NCBI GenBank assembly: GCA_964421875.1
Contig: CAYQZD010000027.1
Location: 1 to 37,921, forward strand
DNA length: 37,921 nucleotides
Source of the DNA: CAYQZD01 sp964421875
GTDB lineage: Bacteria > Electryoneota > Tariuqbacteria > Tariuqbacterales > Tariuqbacteraceae
Direction: 5' to 3'
A program made the position numbers and the translations under genes. Numbering within the stretch: the stretch's first letter is position 1; the number at the start of each line of letters is the position of its first letter. The notes below the pieces were generated by a model. That model had not been told where the DNA came from, did no database searches, and was given only the letters and a program-made list of their open reading frames with translations. Positions 24,517 to 35,000 of this stretch are shown here, one piece after another.

Positions 24517-25142
24517 TCTGCCTCAATGTGAGGCTCCACTATTTCTCGCCAAAACCGCCTCACCTCCTTTTCCAATTCATCAAGAGAACTGTCGTTTGTA
24601 ATAATCCAATGTGAGCGAGCGGCTTTTTCTTTGGGTGAGATTTGAGAAGCCATCCTGTTTTCCATCTGAATCCGATCGAAACCATCCCTATGGGATAAAC
24701 GGCGAAAGATTGCATCCTGCGCAGCGGTGATGGTTAAAACTATATCGAAATCCCCCTCAATCCCCCATTCAAAAATCATAGCCGCATCCACTACCACCAC
24801 CCGGCGATGTTTCGACTTATCCTTTACTTCATCCTGCAGTCTGCGATAAATATAGGGAAAAATCTTTTCATCCAGTTTATTCCTCATCTCCGGGTGGGCA
24901 AAAACCAGGTCTCCAAGTTTTTGGCGTATCAGTTTCCCTTCCCGGTCGAAACATTCCTCTCCAAAGGTTTGACGCACCCATTCCAGCATTTCCGGGATGT
25001 TTTCCATTACCCATCTGCCGAGTTCATCACCGGAAACAACGGCTGCGCCAAGGGATTTTAGAATATTAGCGGCTTCGGTCTTTCCGGAGGCGATTCCGCC
25101 GGTGAGGCCTATCAACAGAACCTTTCCACGGGGCAGGGTCAT
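24513..25142 (-). CDS. coaE: Dephospho-CoA kinase
   Basis: A 209-aa cytoplasmic enzyme that phosphorylates dephospho-CoA at the 3' hydroxyl, the last step of coenzyme A synthesis. The P-loop GLTGGIASGKT is near residue 12. Family motifs VVSGDELGR, GKLIRQKLGDLVF, FPYIYRRL, VVVDAAMIFEWG and NRMASQISPKEKAARSHWIITN appear in order, at normal family length. In the GD motif, SGDELGR replaces the usual ADxIAR. Its ATG overlaps the stop of the upstream DUF2723 gene by 4 bases, so the two are translationally coupled. Confidence 0.95.
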   Translation of the reverse strand: MTLPRGKVLLIGLTGGIASGKTEAANILKSLGAAVVSGDELGRWVMENIPEMLEWVRQTFGEECFDREGKLIRQKLGDLVFAHPEMRNKLDEKIFPYIYRRLQDEVKDKSKHRRVVVVDAAMIFEWGIEGDFDIVLTITAAQDAIFRRLSHRDGFDRIQMENRMASQISPKEKAARSHWIITNDSSLDELEKEVRRFWREIVEPHIEAD

Positions 25143-27154
25143 CGGTGACTCCTTCGGTAGTTTTCCAGCATCGATTTTACCTGTTTGTCACCTGGATTCA
25201 GCCTCAGGTAGGTTTCGAGGTAAGGGAGGGCTTTTTCGGGGGAGTTCAAGCGCTGCATTAAGATAACGCCGACATTGTAGTAAAGCTTGGGATTAGTGGA
25301 ATCGAATTTCAACGCTTGAGCGTAGGCTTCGGCGGCGCGGCGGAAATCACCCTTGGCAATATAGTCGTTTCCGGCGTCTTTGTGGATGTTGGAGATATTG
25401 AAGGTTATCTCAGCGCGCTCTTTGGAGCTGAGGCGTTCGGCTTCGAGTCCACCCTGATAAGCTCTTAGCGCCAGGTCTCTGAACCTGAAATGTCGAAAGA
25501 AAACACCGAGCTGGTTGTGCAAACTGGCGCGGGGTTCATCCTGCAGGATGTCAAAAGCTTGGGCGAAGTCGCGTCTGGCGCCGGCTGAATCGGGCGGCAT
25601 GGTATTTAGGGATTCTTCACCCCGGCTGAGCGTCAGGTTGATTAAAATCTGGCGTGATTTGAAGTCTCCGGCGGTTGTTTCAAGATTAAAGCGTGATATA
25701 GCAGATTTTACCGGAAGCGGAGGTGTGGAATAAAGGATACCATTTGAATGAATTTGAACGGGAACTGTCAGCCATTCCTCCTCGTAAGCGTGATGGCTTT
25801 TAACCAGGTGCTTGGCGCCCGGGGCGCGGCGTAAGTATATGTTTCGCGCCGTTTGGTAGTCCGAAACTTTCTTACCGGACAGCTCTTCGGCAGCGCGCAT
25901 TAGCGCTTCCAGCCGGAGGGCGCGGTCGTAAACTTCGACAGCAGGGCGGTAATCCTCGGCGTAGCGGAGGTAGAGGGCGGGGAAGCTGGCGATATCGCCG
26001 GCGGTGAATACAGTCCCCCTACCCGCAGTATCCAGTATCAACTTACCGTAGTCTTCAGCCAAACGATAATCGGAGCGGTTGATTCGGGTGTAATTAGCAG
26101 TGGCGAGGAGAATCGCCAGGAGCGCCGCGGTTACAAGTATTCCCTGTCGAGCCCATCGCACTTGCAGTTTTTCCGCCGACCATACAATAAAATCTCCGGC
26201 GATAATCAGGCAAGCCAGCATCGCGGGCAGATAATAAGAATCGATGTCCGGGATAGCGTAAAAGGATACCAGGATTAGGTTTGAAACCAATAGAAGCAGC
26301 GCAAACAAAGTTCTCTTAATGTTATACTTTAAGTTGACAGCTAAACCCGCTAAAATTATAATCATCCCCGGCCAGCGCCAGTTGTTGTAGAAAATACCTG
26401 CAAACAGCTTAAAACTTCCCCAGAAATTGGCTAGATTGAAATCGGCGGCGTGTTGGTACTGGGAGCCGGTGATATGCGCGATGAACCGTGTCAAATTCTC
26501 CGGGGCGCCCCAATCAGCGAGGGGCTCCAGCGAAGATCTGAGTGGGAGATAGAAATATATGGTAAGACCCAGGATGAGAGCAGCGGCACAATAAGGAATG
26601 ATGTTGTAATTAAATGACTTGCGTTCCCAATATAAAACCAACAGCAACGGCGGGACAACCGTGATTACTAAAGGATGGTGGGCAAGGGCGAGTCCCATAA
26701 TGTAACAAATCAGTATCCATTTTCGAGGCGTGTTCCCCTGCGCAAGTACGGTGATTAAAACGATAAAGAACAGATTCAACGTATAGACTTCGACTCCAAC
26801 GGTTTCACTCCAATAGAGCGGTGTCGCTGTCCAGATTAAAGTAATAATTCCCGCCAAGAGGGGACCTTTTCTACCGTCGAATAAAGTGAAAATCACAGGT
26901 ATTACCGCAAGAGCAATGGCAACATTCAGGAGATTGGCGCTGGAAGCGGGCTGGAGAAAGGCTGTTAAGGCGGTAAAGGTCCGCCCTATCAAGGTGAACA
27001 GCGGATAGCCGGGGGGATGAGCTATCCCCAGGGTCTTGAAGACCAGGGAAAATTCCCCGCTGTCGCCGATGAAAACGGTTCGGCAGACTGTCGAAAGGTA
27101 AAGCGCCGCGCCGATTAGCAGCGGAATAGTCCAATATGGCTTTTTATGGGGCAT
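25139..27154 (-). CDS. DUF2723 membrane protein with C-terminal TPRs
   Basis: A 671-aa integral membrane protein. The N-terminus carries the DUF2723 signature: a helix, then GDSGEFSLVFKTLGIAHPPGYPLFTLIG, where the acidic residues after the first helix resemble the catalytic loop of GT-C glycosyltransferases such as protein O-mannosyltransferases. About ten or eleven transmembrane helices extend to about residue 350. The soluble remainder ends in TPR-like repeats (about 540-665; YIAKGDFRRAAEAYAQALKFD). A role in attaching sugar to exported proteins or lipids is inferred from the fold and from the many exported proteins nearby. It is followed directly by coaE. Confidence 0.88.
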   Translation of the reverse strand: MPHKKPYWTIPLLIGAALYLSTVCRTVFIGDSGEFSLVFKTLGIAHPPGYPLFTLIGRTFTALTAFLQPASSANLLNVAIALAVIPVIFTLFDGRKGPLLAGIITLIWTATPLYWSETVGVEVYTLNLFFIVLITVLAQGNTPRKWILICYIMGLALAHHPLVITVVPPLLLVLYWERKSFNYNIIPYCAAALILGLTIYFYLPLRSSLEPLADWGAPENLTRFIAHITGSQYQHAADFNLANFWGSFKLFAGIFYNNWRWPGMIIILAGLAVNLKYNIKRTLFALLLLVSNLILVSFYAIPDIDSYYLPAMLACLIIAGDFIVWSAEKLQVRWARQGILVTAALLAILLATANYTRINRSDYRLAEDYGKLILDTAGRGTVFTAGDIASFPALYLRYAEDYRPAVEVYDRALRLEALMRAAEELSGKKVSDYQTARNIYLRRAPGAKHLVKSHHAYEEEWLTVPVQIHSNGILYSTPPLPVKSAISRFNLETTAGDFKSRQILINLTLSRGEESLNTMPPDSAGARRDFAQAFDILQDEPRASLHNQLGVFFRHFRFRDLALRAYQGGLEAERLSSKERAEITFNISNIHKDAGNDYIAKGDFRRAAEAYAQALKFDSTNPKLYYNVGVILMQRLNSPEKALPYLETYLRLNPGDKQVKSMLENYRRSHR

Positions 27155-27238
27155 TTATTAATTCGTGTACAAGTGTATAGGTGAGCAGGTGTACAAGTTA
27201 TCCTCATCCGCTTAACAGCGGACTCGTAATGATTTTTT

Positions 27239-27280
27239 ATCACTAACCACCAATCACCAATCACTAATCACTAACCACCA
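27239..27280. repeat. Heptamer tandem repeat (six units, consensus AYCACYA)
   Basis: Six contiguous 7-base units (ATCACTA, ACCACCA, ATCACCA, ATCACTA, ATCACTA, ACCACCA) lie upstream of the DUF2723 gene. Nearby, GTGTACAAG occurs twice (27165-27173 and 27189-27197). The block sits between the DUF2723 start and the terminator of the next gene. Confidence 0.75.
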
Positions 27281-27283
27281 ATT

Positions 27284-27322
27284 AAAAACCCCCATCCAGT
27301 CATATAAAACGCCGGATGGGGG
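27284..27322 (-). terminator. Intrinsic terminator of the BNR-like T9SS gene
   Basis: A perfect 9-bp stem, CCCCCATCC (27289-27297) with GGATGGGGG (27314-27322), and on the minus strand a T-run from the A-run at 27284-27288. It lies 28 bases after the stop codon of the gene ending at 27350. Confidence 0.85.
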
Positions 27323-27349
27323 CGGTAGTCATAGTTCTCTTAAAAATTG

Positions 27350-29347
27350 TTATTTCATCAGCAGCATTTTCTTGGTCTGGGTGAATCCTTGAGAATTTAA
27401 CTGATAGAAGTAAACACCGCTGGGGAGGTTGGAAGCGTCAAAGGAGACTTCGTGCGCGCCAGCCTTCTGCTGACCATCGACCAGTGTGGCGACTTCCTGT
27501 CCCTGAAGGTTATAGACCTTGAGGGAAACGTATCCGTCAATCCGTAGGGCAAATTCGATAGAAGTTTCGGGGTTGAAAGGATTGGGATAGTTCTGCGCCA
27601 GAGCGAAGGTGTTGATGAGATTGCCTTCACGATCGCCGACCGCGGGTATAGGAGCTATGGTATCGCGAACAGTATTATCCTCTGCGGGTTCGCAGTGCAT
27701 CGCCACCGGCCAAAGCCTGGGGCTCTCCGGAATTTCGCTAAGCGGAACACGGTGAACCATAGCTTCGTTCAGTGTCCAGGTTCCCTCAGTCTGCACCACG
27801 GCGCCGGCGTCACGGTCGAGGATGTAGAAAACATGGGCGTTGCCGTTGACAATTTGGGGTGCCAAGCAGGGAGTTAATTCGCTCATACAGTCGCCGGGCA
27901 GAGCGTCCGGGGAGTGAGTGTTAGTGATGTCGATACCTTCAGCCCAACTGTAACCGTTGTCGGTGGACTTGGTCATCCAGATTTCACCGTTAGGCCATCC
28001 GGCGGCGGAGAAATCGGTGGTGTCGCCCATCATATAAGGATAGCCGTACTGCGAAGGCACATCGATGGGATGATTATAACGCTGATACATCACGTAAACA
28101 TCGCCGGTCATAGCGTCGACGGAGCCGGAGGGACGGGTTAGGAACTTGTTCCAGGCGCCTGGATCGAAATGGGGATACTCAAACCAGCCGTTAGCCACTA
28201 GCGATACCGAATCCCATTCTTCACTCCAGTGATAGATGAAGCTGTTGCCGCGGGAGATGGTGCCTTCATAGTGATAGAAAGCCTCGACGTTCCAGACTGC
28301 GTGCAGATAGTCCTGATAGTCGAAGAAGAGGCTCATTTCCGCGTAGCAGCGGAAGGTGTCCTTGTTAGCGGCAAGCGTGTCAGGCAGCAACGATGGATCG
28401 GGTTCGATCCAGTCGGTGATGTTCATAGGATTGTTGAAATCGAAGTTGAGACCGTCCTCAGCGATGGCGATCACCAGATCGTTATCATGCTGAGTGGTAT
28501 CGAGGGGGTCGGTGGCCCAGGGTTTGAGCCAGCCGACAGCCACTCGGTTGGACACCGGCGAGGAAGCCACATCGCCGGAAATGGTCATAGACCAGGCGAC
28601 CAAGGTCTGGCTGTCGGGATAGGTAATAGTGAACAGTGTGGGGCTGAATTCACCGCGAACATAATAGTGCCTTTGAGGATCACCTGCTACACCACTGGCG
28701 GGATTTTCAGTAGAGAGGACGTGGAAAGCGTCGTCAAAGCTGCGGGAAACTTTAGGCCAAATCACTTCCAAATCGTTGCCGAATTCGTACACCCAGGGTG
28801 GTTCGACCGCAGCGTATGCGCCAGAGCGGACGATATAATCGAATCCAAGCGCAGTATGGAAATTAGTTGCGCCGCCCTGACCCTGGTGGAAGCAGGGCAT
28901 AGCGCGGTTATCGGTGTATAGTTCACACGTAGTATATCCCGCACGGGGCATCTGGTCCACTTGAACGCCGCCTCCGGGAAACAACAATGATTCCATAGGA
29001 TCCATTACCTGGTAATAGATATGGCGCTGAGTGGCGCCATTGTCAATTCCGTTCATCCATGCCAGGTGGACATAGCCTTCAGCATCTATCTGAAGCTGCC
29101 GGCCGCAAGTGGAGTTGTGCTGGATGTCGTACCAGGAGGTTCCAAAAATAAATACGTCCCCTATCACCGTATCCATATTGGCGGGTGAGGATGACGGTGG
29201 AAGTCTGTCGGGTGCAGGAAGCTGGCTGTTAGGCCCGATAATCAGGTCTGAGGAAATAGGTTCGTTGGGATTAGTCCAATCAGTGTTTGCCAGCGCAGTC
29301 CCTGCCACGACCATAGTAATTAGAAAAAGCAATACAGCTTTTCTCAT
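27350..29347 (-). CDS. T9SS-exported BNR/sialidase-like repeat protein
   Basis: A 665-aa secreted protein starting at an ATG behind AGGAGAG, with a signal peptide of about 20 residues ending TALA. The body (about 60-560) has propeller-like strands, including one classical Asp-box STDNGYSW and segments such as GYVHLAWMNGID and DYLHAVWNVEAFYHYEG, as in BNR repeat proteins. The end is a T9SS sorting domain (YPNPFNPETSIEF, then GVYFYQLNSQGF, ending KMLLMK). Sialidase catalytic residues cannot be confirmed, so an enzyme call is not justified. First of three T9SS cargo genes on this strand. Confidence 0.85.
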   Translation of the reverse strand: MRKAVLLFLITMVVAGTALANTDWTNPNEPISSDLIIGPNSQLPAPDRLPPSSSPANMDTVIGDVFIFGTSWYDIQHNSTCGRQLQIDAEGYVHLAWMNGIDNGATQRHIYYQVMDPMESLLFPGGGVQVDQMPRAGYTTCELYTDNRAMPCFHQGQGGATNFHTALGFDYIVRSGAYAAVEPPWVYEFGNDLEVIWPKVSRSFDDAFHVLSTENPASGVAGDPQRHYYVRGEFSPTLFTITYPDSQTLVAWSMTISGDVASSPVSNRVAVGWLKPWATDPLDTTQHDNDLVIAIAEDGLNFDFNNPMNITDWIEPDPSLLPDTLAANKDTFRCYAEMSLFFDYQDYLHAVWNVEAFYHYEGTISRGNSFIYHWSEEWDSVSLVANGWFEYPHFDPGAWNKFLTRPSGSVDAMTGDVYVMYQRYNHPIDVPSQYGYPYMMGDTTDFSAAGWPNGEIWMTKSTDNGYSWAEGIDITNTHSPDALPGDCMSELTPCLAPQIVNGNAHVFYILDRDAGAVVQTEGTWTLNEAMVHRVPLSEIPESPRLWPVAMHCEPAEDNTVRDTIAPIPAVGDREGNLINTFALAQNYPNPFNPETSIEFALRIDGYVSLKVYNLQGQEVATLVDGQQKAGAHEVSFDASNLPSGVYFYQLNSQGFTQTKKMLLMK

Positions 29348-29513
29348 AACTCTCTCCTGTCAGTTTGTTATGAATTTTGATTTTGGGTTCAAATTCTGGA
29401 TTGAATAACAATAAAATCATTTTTAGCGAAAAAGTCAAGTTTTATTTGATGTAAAGCCCCGCTTTTCTATGATTAAATTCTGTGTTATTCAGACTATTTC
29501 ATCGATAAATGAA

Positions 29514-29546
29514 AGACTGCGCGGAAATTGTATCTCCGCACAGTCT
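29514..29546 (-). terminator. Hairpin after the carboxypeptidase gene
   Basis: AGACTGCGCGGA (29514-29525) and TCCGCACAGTCT (29535-29546) form a 12-bp stem on the minus-strand RNA with one G-U pair and a 9-base loop, 94 bases after the stop codon. The T-run is weak, so termination strength is uncertain. Confidence 0.6.
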
Positions 29547-29639
29547 ATTCTACTAAAGCAATCTTATTTCTTTCATACCGGCGATTAAGGCGCAGTTTTT
29601 TCTCATCTTGAATCAGCCCTTGAAACGCCGGAGTGATTG

Positions 29640-31922
29640 TCACTTAATCATCAAGGCCTTTTTCACTTGAGTACGGCCTCCGGCTTGAAGGCGTATAAGG
29701 TAGAGCCCCGAGGGATAGCATTCTGCATTCCACCTGATATATCCGGAGCCAGCGGGATAATCTTTGGAGACTATGGTCTCCACACTTTCACCCAACAAAT
29801 TGAAGACCTCGGCTTGCACAAATCCGGGACGGTCAAGAGTGAACCGGATGACGGTTTCCGCGTTGAAGGGATTGGGATATGGTTCGCCGATGCTGAACTC
29901 CAACGGCAGAGGGCTGTGTTTCACTTCCTGGGGGGAAACAGTGTCTGAGGCGGTCACAACGATGTCGTCAAGGTTCCATCCCGGATTTTCCAGATTGGAG
30001 TCGGTGATGATGTTGAAACGGATTCGGACGCTGTTCCCGCAGAAGGGGGTGAGGTCGAGGCGCTCCTCTTTCCAAAGCGCTTTGGGATGGTCATAAGCGG
30101 CGATTTCCTGGTAGGACTGTCCGTTGTCAACAGATACTTCTACCAATCCGACATCATATTGGGGCTCGAAGTAGTATTGGTGCCAGAAAGTGAGGTGCGC
30201 CGATTGCTTCTGCGTGAGGTCGACTATGGTTTCCGCGTAGCTGGAATCGACGCTGGCTGTGTACAGCCCCGGATATGGTGAATCCGCCAGGCTGAAGGCG
30301 CCGGAATGGTATTCTCTGGGGTCTGCCCCCCAGGGCAGGCAGCCGAAGAAACTCCAATTGCCCAATCCGGACTCGAAGTCATCTATGAAAACCGTTGTTC
30401 CCGGCGCTATTTCCCAATCGAACGTAGTATCCGAGCAAAGGTTAATGGTCTGATAGCTGCTGACATAGCCTCCGGCATCGATTCGTAAAGTGTAACTGCT
30501 CCGGGGCAGGCTCACCGAATAGAAACCATTGGATGTGTTTACCGTATCTATCTGATTACCTTCAAAATATAGAACCGCTTCAACCGTACTGCCGGTACTG
30601 ATATCGGTAACCATTCCCTGAACTGCGTGCGCCGGGAGAGGCTGGAGCTGGACATTGCGTTCTGTCGGATAGTAGCGGCTTATTGAAACATCGCTGACTA
30701 CCAGAGTTTGGTATCCCGGCGCGGAAACTTCAAGGGAGAAGAGCCCAACCGGCAGATACCAACGGTATCGCCCGTAGAACTGGTCTGTGATGCGGGGTTG
30801 GAGCCAGTCGCTCTCCATACCGTACACCTTGATTTCCGCAACCAGAGGCTGACCGGTGTTGGCGTCGGTGACTACGCCGGTTAGTTGCGAAACATTATCC
30901 AATCCCGGAATCCTGCCGCAGGCCCGTTCGACCAGATAATATAATCCAACTTTGTTATAATCTATAACTTCAAGCAGTAAAGCGCTGTCGGGTTGTATTT
31001 CGGATGTTTCGATAGTGTAGTTGTAGCAATTCAGGGCGGCGTAGAACCAATCGTGCGAATTGCCGTACATTCCGGTAGAGGGATGGGGAGTATAGGTGCC
31101 GCTTGTGGTAGAATGAATTAAGTCAGCGAGTTCGACACCGATTTCGTTTATCACATCGAAATCCGGGGGATGTTTATTCCCCAACCGGTTCCAGTTCCAG
31201 GGGTATATCACGTTTTCATCGACATTACCGGTGCGTGATTGGTGATAAACGATTCCCATAGCGAAACGCTTCTCTTCCGCCAGCGCCTTCATCGCCTGCG
31301 TTCCCCCTTCGGAGAAGGGGGCAGGACCCCGATAGTAATCGAATTGTTCGAGATGTCCCGTATGATATAATGTATCACCCAGAATCCAGTTCAAGTCGAA
31401 ATTACGGTTATGGTCAACTCCGGATGAATCTCTCCCCCGCCCCGGTAAGCAATGGAATCCCGACAATCCGGGATTTTGCCGCTTGTTTTTACGGTAGGTG
31501 ATGTCGATATTATCGGTGACTACATTGAGCCCCTCCGGATTGGCGGAGGGAATGAAGTAAAGTTCGGTGAACATCATATAACGCCGAAACTGAGTGGCGG
31601 TGGAATGGGTGACGATTTCGGTGATAACATCGAGTAAAAGTTCCTCACCGATGGTTTCTTCAGCGTGAACCTGGCCGGTGAACAGCAGTCGGGGCCGGTC
31701 CAGATCGTGATGAACGCTATCGGATAGTTTGACAGCGTAGATGGGAACGGAGTCCTCTGTGCTATGCCCGATGAGGAAGACATCCATTATATCACTGTAA
31801 GCTGTTTCCAGCGCCCAGAGGCTGTCAATAACTTCCTGATAGGTGTGGTAGCAGGTGGGGAGCTGGGCGAAAACTGCAAGCGGCAGTGATAGAATGATTA
31901 TGACGAGAATAAAATTCTTCAT
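29640..31922 (-). CDS. T9SS-exported M14 zinc carboxypeptidase
   Basis: A 760-aa secreted metallopeptidase with a signal peptide ending AVFAQ. The M14 domain (about 24-335) shows the expected zinc ligands HAEE (H86, E89) and the His of YHQSR (H227), substrate-binding Arg in DHNRNF (R173), and the catalytic Glu in YTIETSE (near E305). Two carboxypeptidase-regulatory-like beta domains follow (about 345-430 and 432-505), then a jelly-roll domain (IDDFESGLGNWSFFG...), as in bacterial M14 and immune-inhibitor proteins. The T9SS tail (YPNPFNAETVIRF, ending KKALMIK) completes it. It should trim C-terminal residues from peptides outside the cell. Stop codon is TGA. Confidence 0.92.
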   Translation of the reverse strand: MKNFILVIIILSLPLAVFAQLPTCYHTYQEVIDSLWALETAYSDIMDVFLIGHSTEDSVPIYAVKLSDSVHHDLDRPRLLFTGQVHAEETIGEELLLDVITEIVTHSTATQFRRYMMFTELYFIPSANPEGLNVVTDNIDITYRKNKRQNPGLSGFHCLPGRGRDSSGVDHNRNFDLNWILGDTLYHTGHLEQFDYYRGPAPFSEGGTQAMKALAEEKRFAMGIVYHQSRTGNVDENVIYPWNWNRLGNKHPPDFDVINEIGVELADLIHSTTSGTYTPHPSTGMYGNSHDWFYAALNCYNYTIETSEIQPDSALLLEVIDYNKVGLYYLVERACGRIPGLDNVSQLTGVVTDANTGQPLVAEIKVYGMESDWLQPRITDQFYGRYRWYLPVGLFSLEVSAPGYQTLVVSDVSISRYYPTERNVQLQPLPAHAVQGMVTDISTGSTVEAVLYFEGNQIDTVNTSNGFYSVSLPRSSYTLRIDAGGYVSSYQTINLCSDTTFDWEIAPGTTVFIDDFESGLGNWSFFGCLPWGADPREYHSGAFSLADSPYPGLYTASVDSSYAETIVDLTQKQSAHLTFWHQYYFEPQYDVGLVEVSVDNGQSYQEIAAYDHPKALWKEERLDLTPFCGNSVRIRFNIITDSNLENPGWNLDDIVVTASDTVSPQEVKHSPLPLEFSIGEPYPNPFNAETVIRFTLDRPGFVQAEVFNLLGESVETIVSKDYPAGSGYIRWNAECYPSGLYLIRLQAGGRTQVKKALMIK

Positions 31923-31948
31923 ATTCCTGTTTTCTGGACAATTCGGCA

Positions 31949-31970
31949 GGGGCGTTCAAATGAACGCCCC
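31949..31970 (-). terminator. Strong hairpin between two T9SS genes
   Basis: GGGGCGTTCA-AA-TGAACGCCCC is a perfect palindrome 60 bases after the stop of the upstream minus-strand gene. No T-run follows on either strand, so it may terminate weakly or stabilise the 3' end. Confidence 0.5.
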
Positions 31971-32029
31971 CGGTTTGTGTTACTATTTCTATTTTACCTA
32001 TTACAGATAACGATACCAACTGTCAGGAT

Positions 32030-35000
32030 TTACTTCAGCATAATCATCTTCATTACCTTCATCTCACCCTCCATCTCCAGGCGGTAATAGTAGATACCTG
32101 ATGCGGCTTTGAAACCTCTGGAATCAGTTCCGCTCCAGGTCACGCGGTGATAACCGGTTTGAAGCGGTCCGTCGACCAGCCGGGCTACTTCCCGCCCCAG
32201 AGCGTTGTAGATAACCAGCTTGACCTCGCCGGATTGAGCAAGGCTGAAGCTGATGACCGTTTCCGGATTGAAGGGATTGGGGTGGTTTTGGGCGAGATTG
32301 AAGCTTTCCACCGGTTTAATGCGGGGAATTCCCACGCCGGTGATGGTGGAATCGTTCCAGCGCTGGGCGTAAAGGTTGTAAACGTATTCTTTACCGGAGG
32401 AACGGGCGTCGGGCCATACCGCGATAGCGCCGCCGTGGAAATCGCTGGTCATAACCGGAGTTTCCTGCAGGTTGTAGAAATCGCATATCACATCGCCTTC
32501 ACCGGTCCAGTTTTGTTGCAGGTTTCCATCGGCGGCGAAGTGCGAGGCGTAAACATCGGAGTGCAGTCCGCGGTAATCTTCCCAACAGATATGGAAACCG
32601 GAACTATCCTCCGTTATGATAACCGGATTGGTCTGGTCGTTGTTCTCTACTGAGACAGGAATACCCTGAGACTGAAACAGGTACGCGCCGGTGGCTCCGT
32701 CCAATTTTTGGAGATAGAGGTCTATGTTCAAGGGTCGGCGCATATCTTTCCAGACGATTAAGATTTCTCCGTTGGGAGCTTGAACCACATCTCCCATTGT
32801 CTGGTCGCCGACGGTGTCAGTTACCGCAATTCCATTTCTTTCCCAGAGACAGTTGCCGTTCAAATCGACTTTCTGGGCGTAGATATTGTAATCGATTTGA
32901 TTTCGTCGGTCCTCCCAAACGACGATTACTCCGCCATCGTTTAAACCTCTCATTACCGGGAAATGCCTATCGCCTGTGGTGTCGCACACGGCTCTAACCC
33001 ATAGAGTGTCGCAGTTGGCGTCGACGCGGGCGACGTAGATGTAATAATCGACAAAGGTCACCAGGCTGAAGGCTTCCCAAACCATTATCGCTCCGCCGCT
33101 GCCATCGGGGACGATGGCATAAGTTTTATCCTCTGTGCTGAAATCGGGCATCAAGCTGGTGGCAAGCGTGTTGCCGTTACCATCGATGTGAGCGACAAAA
33201 GGACGCTCGGTGCCGCTGATGGAATCGGTTCCGTGCCAGGCGATAAAGGCTCCGCCCAATCCATCGATGCAGATTTCCGGATCATACTGCACACCGGTAG
33301 CGGGAAAAATCCTCACACCGACGGAATCCCACAACATATCGCCGCCACCGTCGAGGCGCTGGGCGTAGATTTGATAATTGTCATTGATAGTGCGCCAGTC
33401 TTCCCAGCAGACTATCGCTCCACCGGCGCCGTCGTTGCAAAGCTCCGGTTTTTCCTGACCGCCGGACAATAATGAATCAAGGCCGTCGTATTTGATGCTA
33501 ACCGGCTTGCCGTTGAAGGGAAAATATGATTGGCCGGTGATGTCGATTAGCTGTTGAAAAAGGAGATTGCCGAAATTTCCCCTGCGGCGGTCTTGCCACA
33601 CTACCAGGATTCGTTCATCAGGCGGAGGCGTCAAGGACAGGAAGCGCGAATGCGCCGCGTCTCCGTCAAGCCCCCAGACAATCTGCTCGCCCCCGGCTGT
33701 AAGTTGAGCGACGCCATTGGCGTCTAATAGCTGATTGAACAGCCCCGGCGAACCAAATCTCTCGTCCAGCCAGACTACCATCGATACCGCGCTATTGAGA
33801 GTCCGCACCAGCGGGGCGGACTGGGTGTATTTTTCGTCACAGACCGCTATTCCGTTGACCGCCCAATCGACGGTGCCGCCGGGAAGCAGCCTCTGCGCAT
33901 AGATGTCGCCTCCGCCGGATTCGTTCCGCTCATCGGTCCATACCACCACCGCGCCTCCGTTGCCATCGGCGTTCAATCTTGCCCCGCGCTGGATATCCAC
34001 TGCGCCGCAGACCAGCACATCTTCCGGCGCCCAGGAAATATTCCCGGAAGTATCCACCCGTTGGGCGTAAACATCGGCTATTGTGTTGAAGGGATCGTTG
34101 CGGTTATCCAGCCAGGCGACAATAGCGCCTCCGATCCCGTCGTAGACAATGCGGGGGAATTCCTGGATGTTGAGTTGAGTCACAAAAGGCATTCCATCGG
34201 CCTGGAAAATAGTACTGCCGGACGCGTCAACCCTCTGGATATAAAGGTCTTCACTGTTAAGGCCAAGGTTTCGTTTATCGACCCATACCATAAAGGCTCC
34301 CCCAACACCGTCAGGACAGAGTTTCACCCGGTGTTGAATATCCGGGTCGGTGCATATCGCCAGTCCCATAGTGTCGGGGAACATTAAGGTTCCGTCGGTG
34401 GCTACGTGTTGGAGGCGGATATCGTTATGGTCGCCGCCGGCGCGGGCTTCGTCATAAGCGACCCAAATACCTCCGGCGCTGTCGGTATCCACCGATTGGT
34501 GCCCGGCGATACCCTGCATCCCCGGACCTCCCGCCACCATTTTACCATTCACAGGCCATCGCGAATCGACGGTTCCGTCAGGGAGAATGTGCTGAGCATA
34601 GATGTCTCCCCCATCCAAAGAGCGGTTGTCGTGCCACACGAAGATACCTCCGCCGTCACCGTCAGGCATAGTGTGCAGCGAGTACTCATTCACTCTGGCG
34701 TTAGGGATGACACACACGGGAACGCCTTCTGAGTCCCACAATAGGTTTCCCTGGGCGTCGAGCCGCTGTGCGCGGACATCACCCAGAGAATCGGCGCGGT
34801 AATCAATCCACCCTATGAGGAAGCCGCCGTAACCGTCGCTGAAAATATCGGGATCTTCCTGGCGGACAGAGGCGTGCACTACCAGCTTACCCCCTTCATC
34901 CCAGAGTCGGGTCCCGTCGGGAGCGTACTTTTGGGCGTAAACATCACGCTCCTGGAGGCGGCAGTCGGACCAGACGAAGCAGAAATTACCATCCGCGTCC

